NCBI GenBank assembly: GCA_965372385.1
Contig: CBDVCD010000019.1
Span: forward strand, 1 to 24,263
Direction: 5' to 3'
DNA: 24,263 nucleotides
Origin: JASJBU01 sp965372385
GTDB lineage: Bacteria; Pseudomonadota; Gammaproteobacteria; Chromatiales; Chromatiaceae
This document shows, one piece after another, positions 14,508-22,168 of this stretch. Within the stretch, counting starts at the first letter, position 1. Each line of letters opens with the position of its first letter. The notes below the pieces were generated by a model that was not told where the DNA came from, did no database searches, and was given only the letters and a program-made list of their open reading frames with translations. The position numbers and the translations under genes were made by a program.

Positions 14508-17500
14508 ATGCCAGACAAGATGGTCACCATCGACGGCAACGAGGCCGCCGCGCATATCGCTCATCTGACTAACGAAGTCATCGCGATCTATCCCATTACC
14601 CCTGCCTCGCCCATGGGTGAGTGGGCTGACGAGTGGTCCTCCAGGGGTATCAAAAACATCTGGGGTACGGTACCTGAGGTGATCGAAATGCAGAGTGAAG
14701 GGGGCGCCGCCGGCACCATCCATGGCGCCCTGCAGGCGGGATCGTTATCGACCTCCTTCACGGCATCACAGGGCCTGTTGCTGATGATCCCCAACATGTA
14801 CAAGATCGCCGGGGAGCTGACACCCAGCGTACTGCATGTCTCGGCCAGATCCCTCGCGGCACAGGCGCTCTCCATCTTCGGCGATCACAGTGACGTGATG
14901 GCCTGCCGCGCCACCGGCTACGCCATGCTCTGTTCCGCGGATGTCCAAGAGGTGGCCGACTTCGCCCTGATTTCACAGGCTGCCACCCTGGAGGGCCGCA
15001 TACCCTTTTTGCACTTCTTCGACGGCTTTCGCACCTCTCACGAGGTCAACAAGATCAGTCTGCCTGGCAGTGAAACCATCCGCGAAATGATCGATGAGGA
15101 ACGGGTCATCGAACATCGAAAACGCGCCATGACGCCTGACCGCCCCATCATCCGCGGCACTTCGCAGAATCCGGATGTCTATTTCCAGGGCCGTGAATCG
15201 GTCAATCCCTTCTATCTTGCGCTGCCTGAAATAACCCAGAAATGGATGGATCGGTTTGCCGAGCTGACAGGGCGCCGCTATCAATTGTTCGAATATGTCG
15301 GTGCGGAACAACCACAGCGGCTCATCCTGTTGATGGGCTCAGGGATTGGGGCCGCGGAAGAAGCGGTGGAGCATCTCGTTGCCGCAGGCGAGGCAGTGGG
15401 CATGCTCAAGGTACGACTCTTCCGACCCTTTGCCGCCGATAAACTGCTGGCAGCCATTCCTCAGAGCGTACAGAAGATCGCCGTATTGGATCGCTGCAAG
15501 GAGCCCGGGGCGGATGGCGAACCGCTCTACAAGGATGTGGTCAGCGCCTATGCCGAGGCCTTCACCCGAAACGCCATCAGCAGCATGCCCCGGATTACCG
15601 GCGGTCGTTACGGACTCTCCTCCAAGGAGTTTACCCCTGCCATGGTGAAGGGGATTTTTGATGAGCTGAACAGTGAGCAACCCAAACACCCCTTCACCGT
15701 GGGCATCAATGACGATGTGACGCACAGCAGTCTGGACTGGGATCCCGGCTTCCGCCCTGCCGCGGCAAAGGGTGTGACGGCCTGTGTCTTCTTCGGCCTG
15801 GGCGCGGATGGGACGGTCTCGGCCAACAAGAACTCGATCAAGATCATCGGAGAGCAGACTGACAATTTTGCCCAGGGTTATTTCCAGTACGACTCAAAAA
15901 AATCCGGCGCCATGACCATCTCCCATCTGCGCTTTGGACCCAGGCCTATCCGCTCCAGCTATCTGATCGGGGATACTGAAGCAAGCTTTGTCGCCTGTCA
16001 CCAGCCCATCTTTCTCGATCGCTACGAGATGCTCGACCACGCCGCGCAAGGGGCAACCTTCCTGCTCAACTCACCTGCCGCACCGGAACAGGTCTGGGAC
16101 ACGCTTCCCAGGCGCATGCAGCAGCAGATGATCGACAAACGGCTCGACCTCTATGTCATCGATGCCTATAAGATTGCCGACGAGACCGGTATGGGTCGGC
16201 GCATCAATACCATCATGCAGACCTGTTTCTTCGCCATCGCCAAGATCATCGACAAAGACGCTGCGATCGGATTAATCAAACAGGCGGTGGAAAAGACCTA
16301 TGGCCGCAAGGGCAAACGTCTGCTGGAGAGAAACTACGCCGCCATTGACGCCGCGCTGGCTGGTTTGCATCAGGTGGTGGTGCCCGGTCGGATTACCAGT
16401 CAGGCTGAAAGCAGACCGGTGGTGCCCGAATTTGCCCCCGATTTCGTCAAAACCGTCACCGCCAGGATTATTGCCGGCAAGGGCGACAGCATCCCGGTCA
16501 GTCAGATACCGGTGGACGGCACTTGGCCGCTCGGCACCGCGGCCTATGAAAAACGCAATATCGCCCTGGAGTGGCCGAAACTGGAGATCGACCTCTGCAC
16601 CCATTGCGGCAAGTGCCCCCTGGTCTGCCCCCATGCGGCGATCCGTTCCAAGATCTTCCGCGATGAAGATCTTGTCGATGCGCCGGAGAGCTTTCTCAGC
16701 GCAAACGTGAAGGGCGGCGGCTTTGAAAAGGGCCTGAAGATTACCTATCAGGTGGCGCCGGACGACTGTACCGGCTGTGGCTTGTGTGTGGAGATCTGTC
16801 CAATCCGGGACAAGCAAAACCCGCAGCGCAAGGCGCTGAACATGACCGGCGAAGCGGGTTACCATGATCAACAGCAGGCCAACTGGGACTTCTTCGTCAA
16901 ACTGCCAGAATTCGATCGCACCAAGCTGCGTGAGACCACCCTCAAGGGCGCCATGGTGATGCAGCCCCTGTTTGAATTTTCCGGCGCCTGTGTCGGCTGC
17001 GGTGAGACACCCTACATCAAACTCGCCACCCAGCTGTTCGGAGACCGCATGCTGATCGCCAATGCCACCGGCTGCTCCTCCATCTACGGCGGCAACCTGC
17101 CCACCACGCCCTATACCACCAACCCGGAGGGACGGGGCCCCACCTGGAACAACTCTCTGTTCGAGGACAATGCGGAGTTCGGCCTGGGCATGCGGATCGC
17201 CATCGACAAGCAGGCGGAACAAGCCCGGGAGCTGCTGGAGCATCTGCGCGCCGAGATCGGCAGCGATCTGGTGGATGAACTGTTGAACGCTGACCAGCAC
17301 TCAGAAGCGGTGATCTTCGAACAGCGCAAGCGGGTCGTGAGTCTGAAGGAAAAACTCGCGAGCATCGACAAGCTCGATGCCCGCAGCCTGCAGGGTATCG
17401 CCGACAGCCTGGTGAAGAAGAGCGTCTGGCTGGTGGGGGGTGACGGCTGGGCCTACGACATCGGCTATGGCGGTCTCGATCATGTGCTCTCCACTGGCCG

Positions 17501-18095
17501 GAATGTGAATATCCTGCTGTTGGACACCGAGGTCTACTCCAACACCGGCGGCCAGACCTCCAAGGCCACCCCGCTGGGCGCCGTCGCCAAATTCTCCGCC
17601 GGTGGCAAACCCACCAATAAGAAGGACCTGGCAATGATGGCCATGGCCTACGGCAATGTCTATGTGGGTCAGGTGGCCTTCGGCGCGAAAGACGTGCAGA
17701 CCCTGAAGGCCTTCCTCGAGGCGGAGTCCTATGACGGGCCGTCGCTGCTCATCTGCTACTCACCCTGCATCGCCCATGGCGTGGATCTCTCGAACAACCT
17801 GCGGCAACAGGACCTGGCGGTGGCATCCGGTCACTGGCCCCTGTTCCGCTATGATCCGCGCAAGGCTGAGAAGGGCGAGAACCCCCTCCACATGGACTCC
17901 AAGGAACCCTCGATTCCCTACCGTGATTTCACCAGCACCGAAACCCGCTTCAGTGTATTGCAGCGCACCCATCCGGAAGCGGCGGAGCGTTTCCTGCGCC
18001 AGGCGCAGAAACAGGTCAAATCACGCTTCTTCCTCTATCAACAGCTGGCCCACCTGGCGGTGGCCCATGCAGAGGAAAAGTCAGAAGATAAATAA
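14508..18095 (+). CDS. nifJ: Pyruvate:ferredoxin (flavodoxin) oxidoreductase, single-chain type
   Basis: The enzyme converts pyruvate plus CoA to acetyl-CoA, CO2 and reduced ferredoxin or flavodoxin, and can run in reverse to fix CO2. The 1195-residue protein has the full one-chain domain order: an alpha-type N-terminal domain (MVTIDGNEAAAHIA, YPITPASPMGEW), a gamma-type domain (ACVFFGLGADGTVSANKNSIKIIG, about 424-448), a ferredoxin domain with two [4Fe-4S] sites (Cys697, 700, 703, 707 and Cys754, 757, 760, 764), and a TPP-binding beta domain with CVGCGE (Cys828, Cys831) and GDGWAYDIGYGG (from about 978). The length matches NifJ of nitrogen fixers and Desulfovibrio PFOR. AGGA lies before the ATG. 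No nif genes are nearby, so a role in anaerobic carbon metabolism together with the divergent hydrogenase is more likely than nitrogen fixation. Confidence 0.96.
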   Translation: MPDKMVTIDGNEAAAHIAHLTNEVIAIYPITPASPMGEWADEWSSRGIKNIWGTVPEVIEMQSEGGAAGTIHGALQAGSLSTSFTASQGLLLMIPNMYKIAGELTPSVLHVSARSLAAQALSIFGDHSDVMACRATGYAMLCSADVQEVADFALISQAATLEGRIPFLHFFDGFRTSHEVNKISLPGSETIREMIDEERVIEHRKRAMTPDRPIIRGTSQNPDVYFQGRESVNPFYLALPEITQKWMDRFAELTGRRYQLFEYVGAEQPQRLILLMGSGIGAAEEAVEHLVAAGEAVGMLKVRLFRPFAADKLLAAIPQSVQKIAVLDRCKEPGADGEPLYKDVVSAYAEAFTRNAISSMPRITGGRYGLSSKEFTPAMVKGIFDELNSEQPKHPFTVGINDDVTHSSLDWDPGFRPAAAKGVTACVFFGLGADGTVSANKNSIKIIGEQTDNFAQGYFQYDSKKSGAMTISHLRFGPRPIRSSYLIGDTEASFVACHQPIFLDRYEMLDHAAQGATFLLNSPAAPEQVWDTLPRRMQQQMIDKRLDLYVIDAYKIADETGMGRRINTIMQTCFFAIAKIIDKDAAIGLIKQAVEKTYGRKGKRLLERNYAAIDAALAGLHQVVVPGRITSQAESRPVVPEFAPDFVKTVTARIIAGKGDSIPVSQIPVDGTWPLGTAAYEKRNIALEWPKLEIDLCTHCGKCPLVCPHAAIRSKIFRDEDLVDAPESFLSANVKGGGFEKGLKITYQVAPDDCTGCGLCVEICPIRDKQNPQRKALNMTGEAGYHDQQQANWDFFVKLPEFDRTKLRETTLKGAMVMQPLFEFSGACVGCGETPYIKLATQLFGDRMLIANATGCSSIYGGNLPTTPYTTNPEGRGPTWNNSLFEDNAEFGLGMRIAIDKQAEQARELLEHLRAEIGSDLVDELLNADQHSEAVIFEQRKRVVSLKEKLASIDKLDARSLQGIADSLVKKSVWLVGGDGWAYDIGYGGLDHVLSTGRNVNILLLDTEVYSNTGGQTSKATPLGAVAKFSAGGKPTNKKDLAMMAMAYGNVYVGQVAFGAKDVQTLKAFLEAESYDGPSLLICYSPCIAHGVDLSNNLRQQDLAVASGHWPLFRYDPRKAEKGENPLHMDSKEPSIPYRDFTSTETRFSVLQRTHPEAAERFLRQAQKQVKSRFFLYQQLAHLAVAHAEEKSEDK

Positions 18096-18232
18096 TTCAC
18101 CACAGAGAGCACGAAGAGTGGGATACATTTTGGGTACTGGCAACAAAATAAAAAACTCAGATCGGAGTAGAAAATCCCGATTGAACAGATATTCTCAAAT
18201 TCTTCGTGTTCTTCGTTAGCTTCGTGGTGAAT
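18095..18232. repeat. Palindromic, MITE-like intergenic element after nifJ
   Basis: The 158-bp gap between nifJ and the next gene is almost filled by an element with 9-bp terminal inverted repeats: ATTCACCAC (18095-18103) and GTGGTGAAT (18224-18232). Inside each end is a second matched block, CACGAAGA near 18110 and its reverse complement TCTTCGTG near 18211. The TTCGTG/TTCTTCGT wording is internally repetitive. It begins at the nifJ stop codon. The form is that of a small non-autonomous repeat or a long imperfect hairpin in RNA that could serve as a terminator or processing site. Confidence 0.55.
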
Positions 18233-18253
18233 AGTTAATTCAAGGAGATAAAA

Positions 18254-19261
18254 ATGGACCTAACCACAAACTACCTGGGCATGCAGCTGAAGAACCCGCT
18301 GGTGCCTTCCGCCTCGCCCCTGTCGCGCAGTATCGATGATGCCAGGAGATTGGAGGATGCGGGTGCCTCGGCCATCATTATGTATTCCCTGTTCGAAGAG
18401 GCCGTGACCGAGGAGGAGGAGTCGATGGTGCGCTTTCTGCACCATCAGGAGACCGGCTTCGGCGAGGCCGACAGCTTTCTCCCCGACCACTACGACTTCT
18501 CCAACGGCCAGGACCGCTATCTGGAAAACCTTCGGGCATTGAAAGCGTCATTGGATATCCCGGTCATCGCCAGCCTGAATGGCACCACCCCAGGCGGCTG
18601 GATCGAACATGCCAGCGAGATGCAACAGGCCGGCGCCGATGCCCTGGAGCTGAATGTCTACCATGTTGCCGCTGACATAGAGACCCGTGGTGCGGAGATC
18701 GAGCAGCGCTATCTGGAGCTGCTCAACCTGCTGCGTCAGCACATCAGCATACCCATCAACATGAAGCTCTCCCCTGCCTTCAGTTCCGTAGCCAATATGG
18801 TGAAACAGCTGGAAGCGGCAGGTGCCAGGGGGGTCGCCCTGTTCAACCGCTTCTATCAGCCCGACATCAACATCGACAACCTGCGGCTGGTCTCCAGCCT
18901 GCATACCTCCACCTCGGCCGAAGCCTTACTGGCGATGCGCTGGATCGCTATCCTCTATGGCCGCACCCATCTATCGCTCGGGGCAACCGGTGGCATCCAC
19001 ACCACCGAGGATGCCATCAAGCTGCTGCTGGCCGGCGCGGATGTGATACATCTCTGCAGCCTCCTGCTGGAGCAGGGTCCCAAGGCAATTGGGCCCATTC
19101 TGAGTGGGCTAGAGGAGTGGATGGAAGAGAAGGGTTTCGAGACCCTGGAGGATGTTCGGGGCCGGGTCAGCCAGATCAGCGTGGCAGACCCGTCCGAGTT
19201 TGAGCGCAGCAACTATGTGCATATTCTGGACAGTTTCCGTATGAGCCCGGGGGTGCGTTGA
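18254..19261 (+). CDS. Dihydroorotate dehydrogenase-like flavoprotein
   Basis: This 335-residue protein is a TIM-barrel flavoprotein related to PyrD and to the dihydropyrimidine dehydrogenase subunit PreA. The N-terminus MDLTTNYLGMQLKNPLVPSA fits the family (LGxxLxNPxxxA). Further motifs are IASLNGT near residue 106, LELNVY near 131, NMKLSP near 176, and the FMN-phosphate region ATGGIHTTEDAIKLLLAGAD about 240-260. The catalytic loop of true class 1 enzymes (NxSxPN) reads NVYHVAAD, so it is probably not the pyrimidine biosynthesis enzyme. PreA's C-terminal ferredoxin domain is absent. Such genes are often found beside PFOR genes. The substrate is unknown, and an electron-transfer link to PFOR is only inference. 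A good Shine-Dalgarno sequence (AGGAG, 18243-18247) precedes the ATG. Confidence 0.85.
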   Translation: MDLTTNYLGMQLKNPLVPSASPLSRSIDDARRLEDAGASAIIMYSLFEEAVTEEEESMVRFLHHQETGFGEADSFLPDHYDFSNGQDRYLENLRALKASLDIPVIASLNGTTPGGWIEHASEMQQAGADALELNVYHVAADIETRGAEIEQRYLELLNLLRQHISIPINMKLSPAFSSVANMVKQLEAAGARGVALFNRFYQPDINIDNLRLVSSLHTSTSAEALLAMRWIAILYGRTHLSLGATGGIHTTEDAIKLLLAGADVIHLCSLLLEQGPKAIGPILSGLEEWMEEKGFETLEDVRGRVSQISVADPSEFERSNYVHILDSFRMSPGVR

Positions 19262-19393
19262 GGTTAGCTCGCGGGTCAGGGGCCATGCTGGGAATTTGTT
19301 TCTTTTGCAATGGGGTTCCCGAGCGGTTATTTTCCTTCTCAGCGGAAATGCGCGACAATCCGCATTCGCACACGGCAGAAACCATCACCTATC

Positions 19394-20161
19394 GTGACCG
19401 ATCTCACCCAATACGAACATCCACTTAACGAAAGAATTCGCACCTTCCTGCGTCTCGAGCATCTGTTTCTGCAGATCGACCATTTTCGCCCCCTTGCCGA
19501 TGTCTGGAGCAACCGGGCCGCCATCGATGGTCTGCTCGATATCATCAGCATCTTCAGTCGCTCAGACCTCAAAACCGAAATCCTCAAGGAACTGGAGCGC
19601 CACACCAGCAACCTGGAGCGTGTCCGTCGTCAGCCTGGTGTCAACATGCAGGCCCTGGGACAGGTGCTGGATGACCTGGAACAGGCCATCCATCAGGTCT
19701 ATCGGCTGGATGGACAGATCGCCCAGCAGCTACGTTCGAACGAGTTTCTCAACACCATCATACAGCGCAGCAGTATCGCCGGCGGTAACTGCAACTTTGA
19801 CCTGCCCCAATACCACTACTGGCTCAACCAGTCCCATGAAATCCGTCAGCACCAGATGAGCGAGTGGATGCAGGAACTGATTCCGGTACGCGAGGCAATC
19901 TTGTTACTGCTGAACCTGGTGCGCAGTAGCACCCACCCCAGCAAGGAACTGGCGAACAAGGGGTTTTTCCAGAAATCCCTGGAGAGTTCGGCCCCGGCGC
20001 AACTGGTCCGTGTCGGTCTGCCCAAAAGCTCCCCCCTGTTCGTCGAGGTCAGCGGTAACAAGCACCGTTTCAGTATCCGCTTCCTGGAAGCAGTGGATAC
20101 GGGGCGACCCCTGCAAACCAGTCATGATGTGGAATTTCAACTCACCAGCTGTATTTTTTAA
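19394..20161 (+). CDS. zapD: Cell division protein ZapD
   Basis: ZapD crosslinks FtsZ filaments and stabilises the division ring. Starting at GTG 19394 the protein has 255 residues and opens TDLTQYEHPLNERIRTFLRLEHLFLQ, which aligns with E. coli ZapD ([21 protein letters not shown]). Other shared blocks are LKELERHTSNLE, QPGVNMQ, the sequence around GGNCNFDLPQYHYWLN, and SGNKHRFSIRFL near the end. The frame is also open from an ATG at 19310, but those 28 residues are basic, lack family similarity and overlap the intergenic region, so the GTG is preferred. No strong Shine-Dalgarno sequence is seen. zapD and yacG form the usual gammaproteobacterial pair. Here coaE, often just upstream, is replaced by the dihydroorotate-dehydrogenase-like gene. 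Confidence 0.93.
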   Translation: MTDLTQYEHPLNERIRTFLRLEHLFLQIDHFRPLADVWSNRAAIDGLLDIISIFSRSDLKTEILKELERHTSNLERVRRQPGVNMQALGQVLDDLEQAIHQVYRLDGQIAQQLRSNEFLNTIIQRSSIAGGNCNFDLPQYHYWLNQSHEIRQHQMSEWMQELIPVREAILLLLNLVRSSTHPSKELANKGFFQKSLESSAPAQLVRVGLPKSSPLFVEVSGNKHRFSIRFLEAVDTGRPLQTSHDVEFQLTSCIF

Positions 20162-20352
20162 TGCGCAAGCAAAAGACCCAAATCTCATGTCCCTGCTGTG
20201 GAAAAACGCTAGAGTGGAAAGCACAATCCCGCTGGAAACCTTTTTGCAGTGAACGTTGTCGCCTGATTGATTTGGGGGAGTGGTTGAATGAGTCGAACTG
20301 CATCTCTGAGCCGACAGATGAACTTCCAAGCCAGCCGACAGATATCAGCTAG
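20161..20352 (+). CDS. yacG: DNA gyrase inhibitor YacG, zinc-binding
   Basis: YacG binds the GyrB subunit of DNA gyrase and blocks DNA binding. The 63-residue protein has the four-Cys zinc site: CPCCGK (Cys10 and Cys13, with an extra Cys12) and FCSERCRLIDLGEW (Cys29, Cys33). The last signature is diagnostic. The C-terminal tail is acidic and disordered as usual. Its ATG overlaps the zapD stop as TAATG, so the two genes are translationally coupled. Confidence 0.95.
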   Translation: MRKQKTQISCPCCGKTLEWKAQSRWKPFCSERCRLIDLGEWLNESNCISEPTDELPSQPTDIS

Positions 20353-20373
20353 ACAAATTTAGTTCATTTTAAG

Positions 20374-20403
20374 TTGACATTTCGGTGAGCAATACGGTTT
20401 ACT
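20374..20403 (+). promoter_or_regulatory. Probable cspA-type promoter
   Basis: A perfect -35 box, TTGACA (20374-20379), is followed 18 bp later by TTTACT (20398-20403) as a fair -10 box. Transcription would start near 20410, giving a leader of about 155 nt before the cold-shock gene, similar in length to the long regulated leaders of cold-shock mRNAs. Confidence 0.5.
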
Positions 20404-20409
20404 TGCACA

Positions 20410-20565
20410 CTCATGAGAAATCCTGCCTGAACTTAGAATGTATGATCACGGGTCTCCACAGACCCATTCAGCTCCAAGCTCCAAATGTATTTCTGATGTT
20501 TAAGTTAGCTTGATCGTGCTTGGCATGTGAAAGCGGTTATTTTTTATCTCGAGGTTTTTTAAATT
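20410..20565 (+). promoter_or_regulatory. Long 5' leader of the cold-shock gene
   Basis: This untranslated stretch contains a perfect 6-bp hairpin, GGGTCT-CCAC-AGACCC (20450-20465), and a U-rich segment just before a GAGG Shine-Dalgarno sequence near 20551. In E. coli cspA a leader of similar size refolds in the cold to expose the start site. Whether this one does is unknown. Confidence 0.45.
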
Positions 20566-20775
20566 ATGTCTGAACAGCAAACCGGCACCGTTAAATGGTT
20601 CAATGATGAAAAGGGTTATGGATTTATTGAGCGGGAAAACGGCGCCGATCTCTTCGTCCACTTCCGTTCAATTGTTGGCGAAGGCCGCAAGACATTAGCA
20701 GAAGGGCAAAAGGTCCAGTTCAACGAAGTCGCAGGCCAGAAAGGGCCTCAGGCTGATAATGTCGTTCCACTGTAA
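20566..20775 (+). CDS. Cold-shock protein, CspA family
   Basis: This 69-residue single-strand RNA/DNA chaperone is one cold-shock domain. It opens with TGTVKWFNDEKGYGFIE, containing RNP1 KGYGFI, then RNP2 LFVHF, and closes with GPQADNVVPL. The length and every core aromatic are typical. A long leader precedes it and a hairpin terminator follows. The next gene encodes an RRM RNA-binding protein. CspA, CspD and CspE cannot be told apart from this sequence alone. Confidence 0.95.
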   Translation: MSEQQTGTVKWFNDEKGYGFIERENGADLFVHFRSIVGEGRKTLAEGQKVQFNEVAGQKGPQADNVVPL

Positions 20776-20797
20776 ATCACTCGGAACTCGATAATGT

Positions 20798-20818
20798 CTG
20801 GCCCACTATTTGGGCCAG
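20798..20818 (+). terminator. Hairpin terminator after the cold-shock gene
   Basis: CTGGCCCA (20798-20805) and TGGGCCAG (20811-20818) form a perfect 8-bp GC-rich stem with a 5-nt loop, 23 bp after the stop codon. The following bases (TCTGACATTT) are only moderately T-rich, so termination may be partial. Confidence 0.55.
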
Positions 20819-20895
20819 TCTGACATTTCCCCCCGGCTCCCAGTTGATACCCTGAAGGGTGTCAGCGTCATTCCCTTCTGCCAAGAATTTAATTT

Positions 20896-21165
20896 ATGAT
20901 TAAGCTATCCGTCCGAAATCTGCCACGCTCAACCACTGAAGAAAGCCTGACGGAACTCTTTTCGCAGTATGGGACCGTCAGAGGTCTTACGATTGCGAAA
21001 GACCTTTTTTCCGGTGATTGCAAGGGTTTTGCAACCATCGACATGGAAGGCCATGAAGCTCGCGCAGCCATTGCCGCATTGGACGGCAGTGAGCAGGATG
21101 GAAGACAGATCTACGTTTCGAAGGATATCCCTCGCAAGAAAGGCTTCTCACGCCGCAGGCGCTGA
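20896..21165 (+). CDS. RRM-domain RNA-binding protein
   Basis: This 89-residue protein is a single RNA-recognition motif with a basic tail. RNP2 is LSVRNL (residues 4-9) and RNP1 is CKGFATID (42-49, replacing the usual KGFGFVxF with one aromatic kept). The C-terminus KKGFSRRRR is strongly basic. Small bacterial RRM proteins of this type are known from cyanobacteria and many proteobacteria and are often cold-induced. Its position right after a cold-shock gene fits such a role, but the RNA target is unknown. No clear Shine-Dalgarno sequence precedes the ATG. Confidence 0.9.
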   Translation: MIKLSVRNLPRSTTEESLTELFSQYGTVRGLTIAKDLFSGDCKGFATIDMEGHEARAAIAALDGSEQDGRQIYVSKDIPRKKGFSRRRR

Positions 21166-21251
21166 CGAATCACTCACTTCGCTCAACTCCTTCCCAACCC
21201 TTCGGCCTCCGCATACCAGACCTTCAACTGGCTGCTGGGAAAGGCCGTCTG

Positions 21252-21890
21252 ATGAACCATCTCACCATCCCGGTCACGGCTTTCCAGCAGAACTGCACCC
21301 TCCTTTGGTGCGAGGAAACCCGTCAGGCGGCCATTGTCGATCCCGGTGGGGAGATCGGACGTATTCAGCAGGCGATCACCCAGCAGCAGCTGGAACCCGT
21401 ACTCATTCTCCTCACCCATGGTCATATCGACCATGCGGGCGGCACCGCCCCCCTGGCGAAACAATTGGATGTGCCGATCGAGGGACCGCATAGAGAGGAT
21501 CTTTTCCTGCTGGAAAACCTGTCGGAACAGGCCAGGATGTTCGGTCTCCCGGAGGTCGAAGCCTTCCGACCCGACCGTTGGCTGGAACAGGACGACCGGG
21601 TCCACTTCGGTGAAGTGGAACTGGAGGTGCTGCACTGCCCTGGCCACACCCCGGGGCACATCGTCTTCTTCCATCGGCGGAGTCAGCTGGCGCTGGTAGG
21701 TGATGTACTCTTCAAGGGATCCATCGGGCGCACCGATTTTCCCCGCGGCGATCACGCCACCCTGATCCACTCCATCCAGGAGCGGCTCTGGCCGCTGGGC
21801 AATGCGGTCCGCTTCATCCCCGGCCATGGCCCGGAATCCTCCTTTGGCGAGGAGCGCCTGTCGAATCCCTTCGTCGCCGACCCCCGCTGA
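21252..21890 (+). CDS. Metallo-beta-lactamase-fold hydrolase, YcbL/glyoxalase II-like
   Basis: This 212-residue zinc hydrolase has the motif THGHIDHAGG (His56, His58, Asp60, His61), a third-site CPGHTPGH with His132, bridging Asp151 in LVGDVLFKGSIGRTDFPRGD, and PGHGP with His192. These give a complete two-metal site. The start MNHLTIPVTAFQQNCTLLWC matches the YcbL subfamily, which is close to hydroxyacylglutathione hydrolase (glyoxalase II) but lacks the C-terminal glutathione-binding domain. The likely reaction is thioester hydrolysis. The physiological substrate is not evident. GGGAAAGG ends about 7 nt before the ATG. There is no signal peptide, so it is cytoplasmic. Confidence 0.92.
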   Translation: MNHLTIPVTAFQQNCTLLWCEETRQAAIVDPGGEIGRIQQAITQQQLEPVLILLTHGHIDHAGGTAPLAKQLDVPIEGPHREDLFLLENLSEQARMFGLPEVEAFRPDRWLEQDDRVHFGEVELEVLHCPGHTPGHIVFFHRRSQLALVGDVLFKGSIGRTDFPRGDHATLIHSIQERLWPLGNAVRFIPGHGPESSFGEERLSNPFVADPR

Positions 21891-21991
21891 CCCGCCCAAA
21901 ATCCCCACATCCCGTCTGTCACCTAACGAACAGGAATACCGTTCCTAACCCGGGGCTTGGCTGACCCAGATCTATTAACCAGCAACAATAA

Positions 21992-22007
21992 TTACTACAT
22001 CTTGTGT
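21992..22007 (+). promoter_or_regulatory. NrdR box 1 (upstream copy)
   Basis: TTACTACATCTTGTGT matches 12 of 16 positions of the NrdR consensus acaCwAtATwTwGtgt, including the CwA and wGtgt parts. It touches the -35 box of the nrdD promoter. Its start lies 32 bp before the second box, which is the usual three-turn spacing of paired NrdR sites. Confidence 0.65.
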
Positions 22008-22035
22008 TTACAAGTCGATTTATAGACTATATATT
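22007..22035 (+). promoter_or_regulatory. nrdD promoter
   Basis: TTTACA (22007-22012) and TATATT (22030-22035), 17 bp apart, form a near-consensus sigma70 promoter. The predicted start near 22042 leaves a leader of about 127 nt before the nrdD ATG. Both promoter elements coincide with NrdR boxes, so bound NrdR would block RNA polymerase. Confidence 0.6.
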
Positions 22036-22039
22036 GTAT
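22024..22039 (+). promoter_or_regulatory. NrdR box 2 (downstream copy)
   Basis: AGACTATATATTGTAT matches 14 of 16 positions of the consensus acaCwAtATwTwGtgt and covers the -10 box. NrdR is the ATP/dATP-sensing repressor of ribonucleotide reductase genes and binds tandem boxes spaced by whole helical turns. Confidence 0.75.
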
Positions 22040-22168
22040 TCAGAACAAAAACAGCAGATGTTCGGAAAACGCTGGTGTAGGGCGAAGATTGGGTATATCC
22101 ACGCGATCACCTAATCAAAATAACCATCAATCGCTGCCAAGCGATAACCAACTAGAGGGTTCCAAGAG

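Noticed and set aside
16272..17300. 342-codon open frame antisense to nifJ
   Set aside because: It covers the PFOR ferredoxin and TPP-domain motifs on the other strand and has no recognisable motif of its own.
19310..19393. ATG start for zapD at 19310
   Set aside because: The 28 extra residues are basic and unlike ZapD; the GTG at 19394 gives the expected N-terminus.
22042..22168. Cobalamin or other riboswitch in the nrdD leader
   Set aside because: No B12-box-like sequence or convincing multi-stem structure is seen; only a 5-bp stem (ATCGC/GCGAT at 22130-22145).
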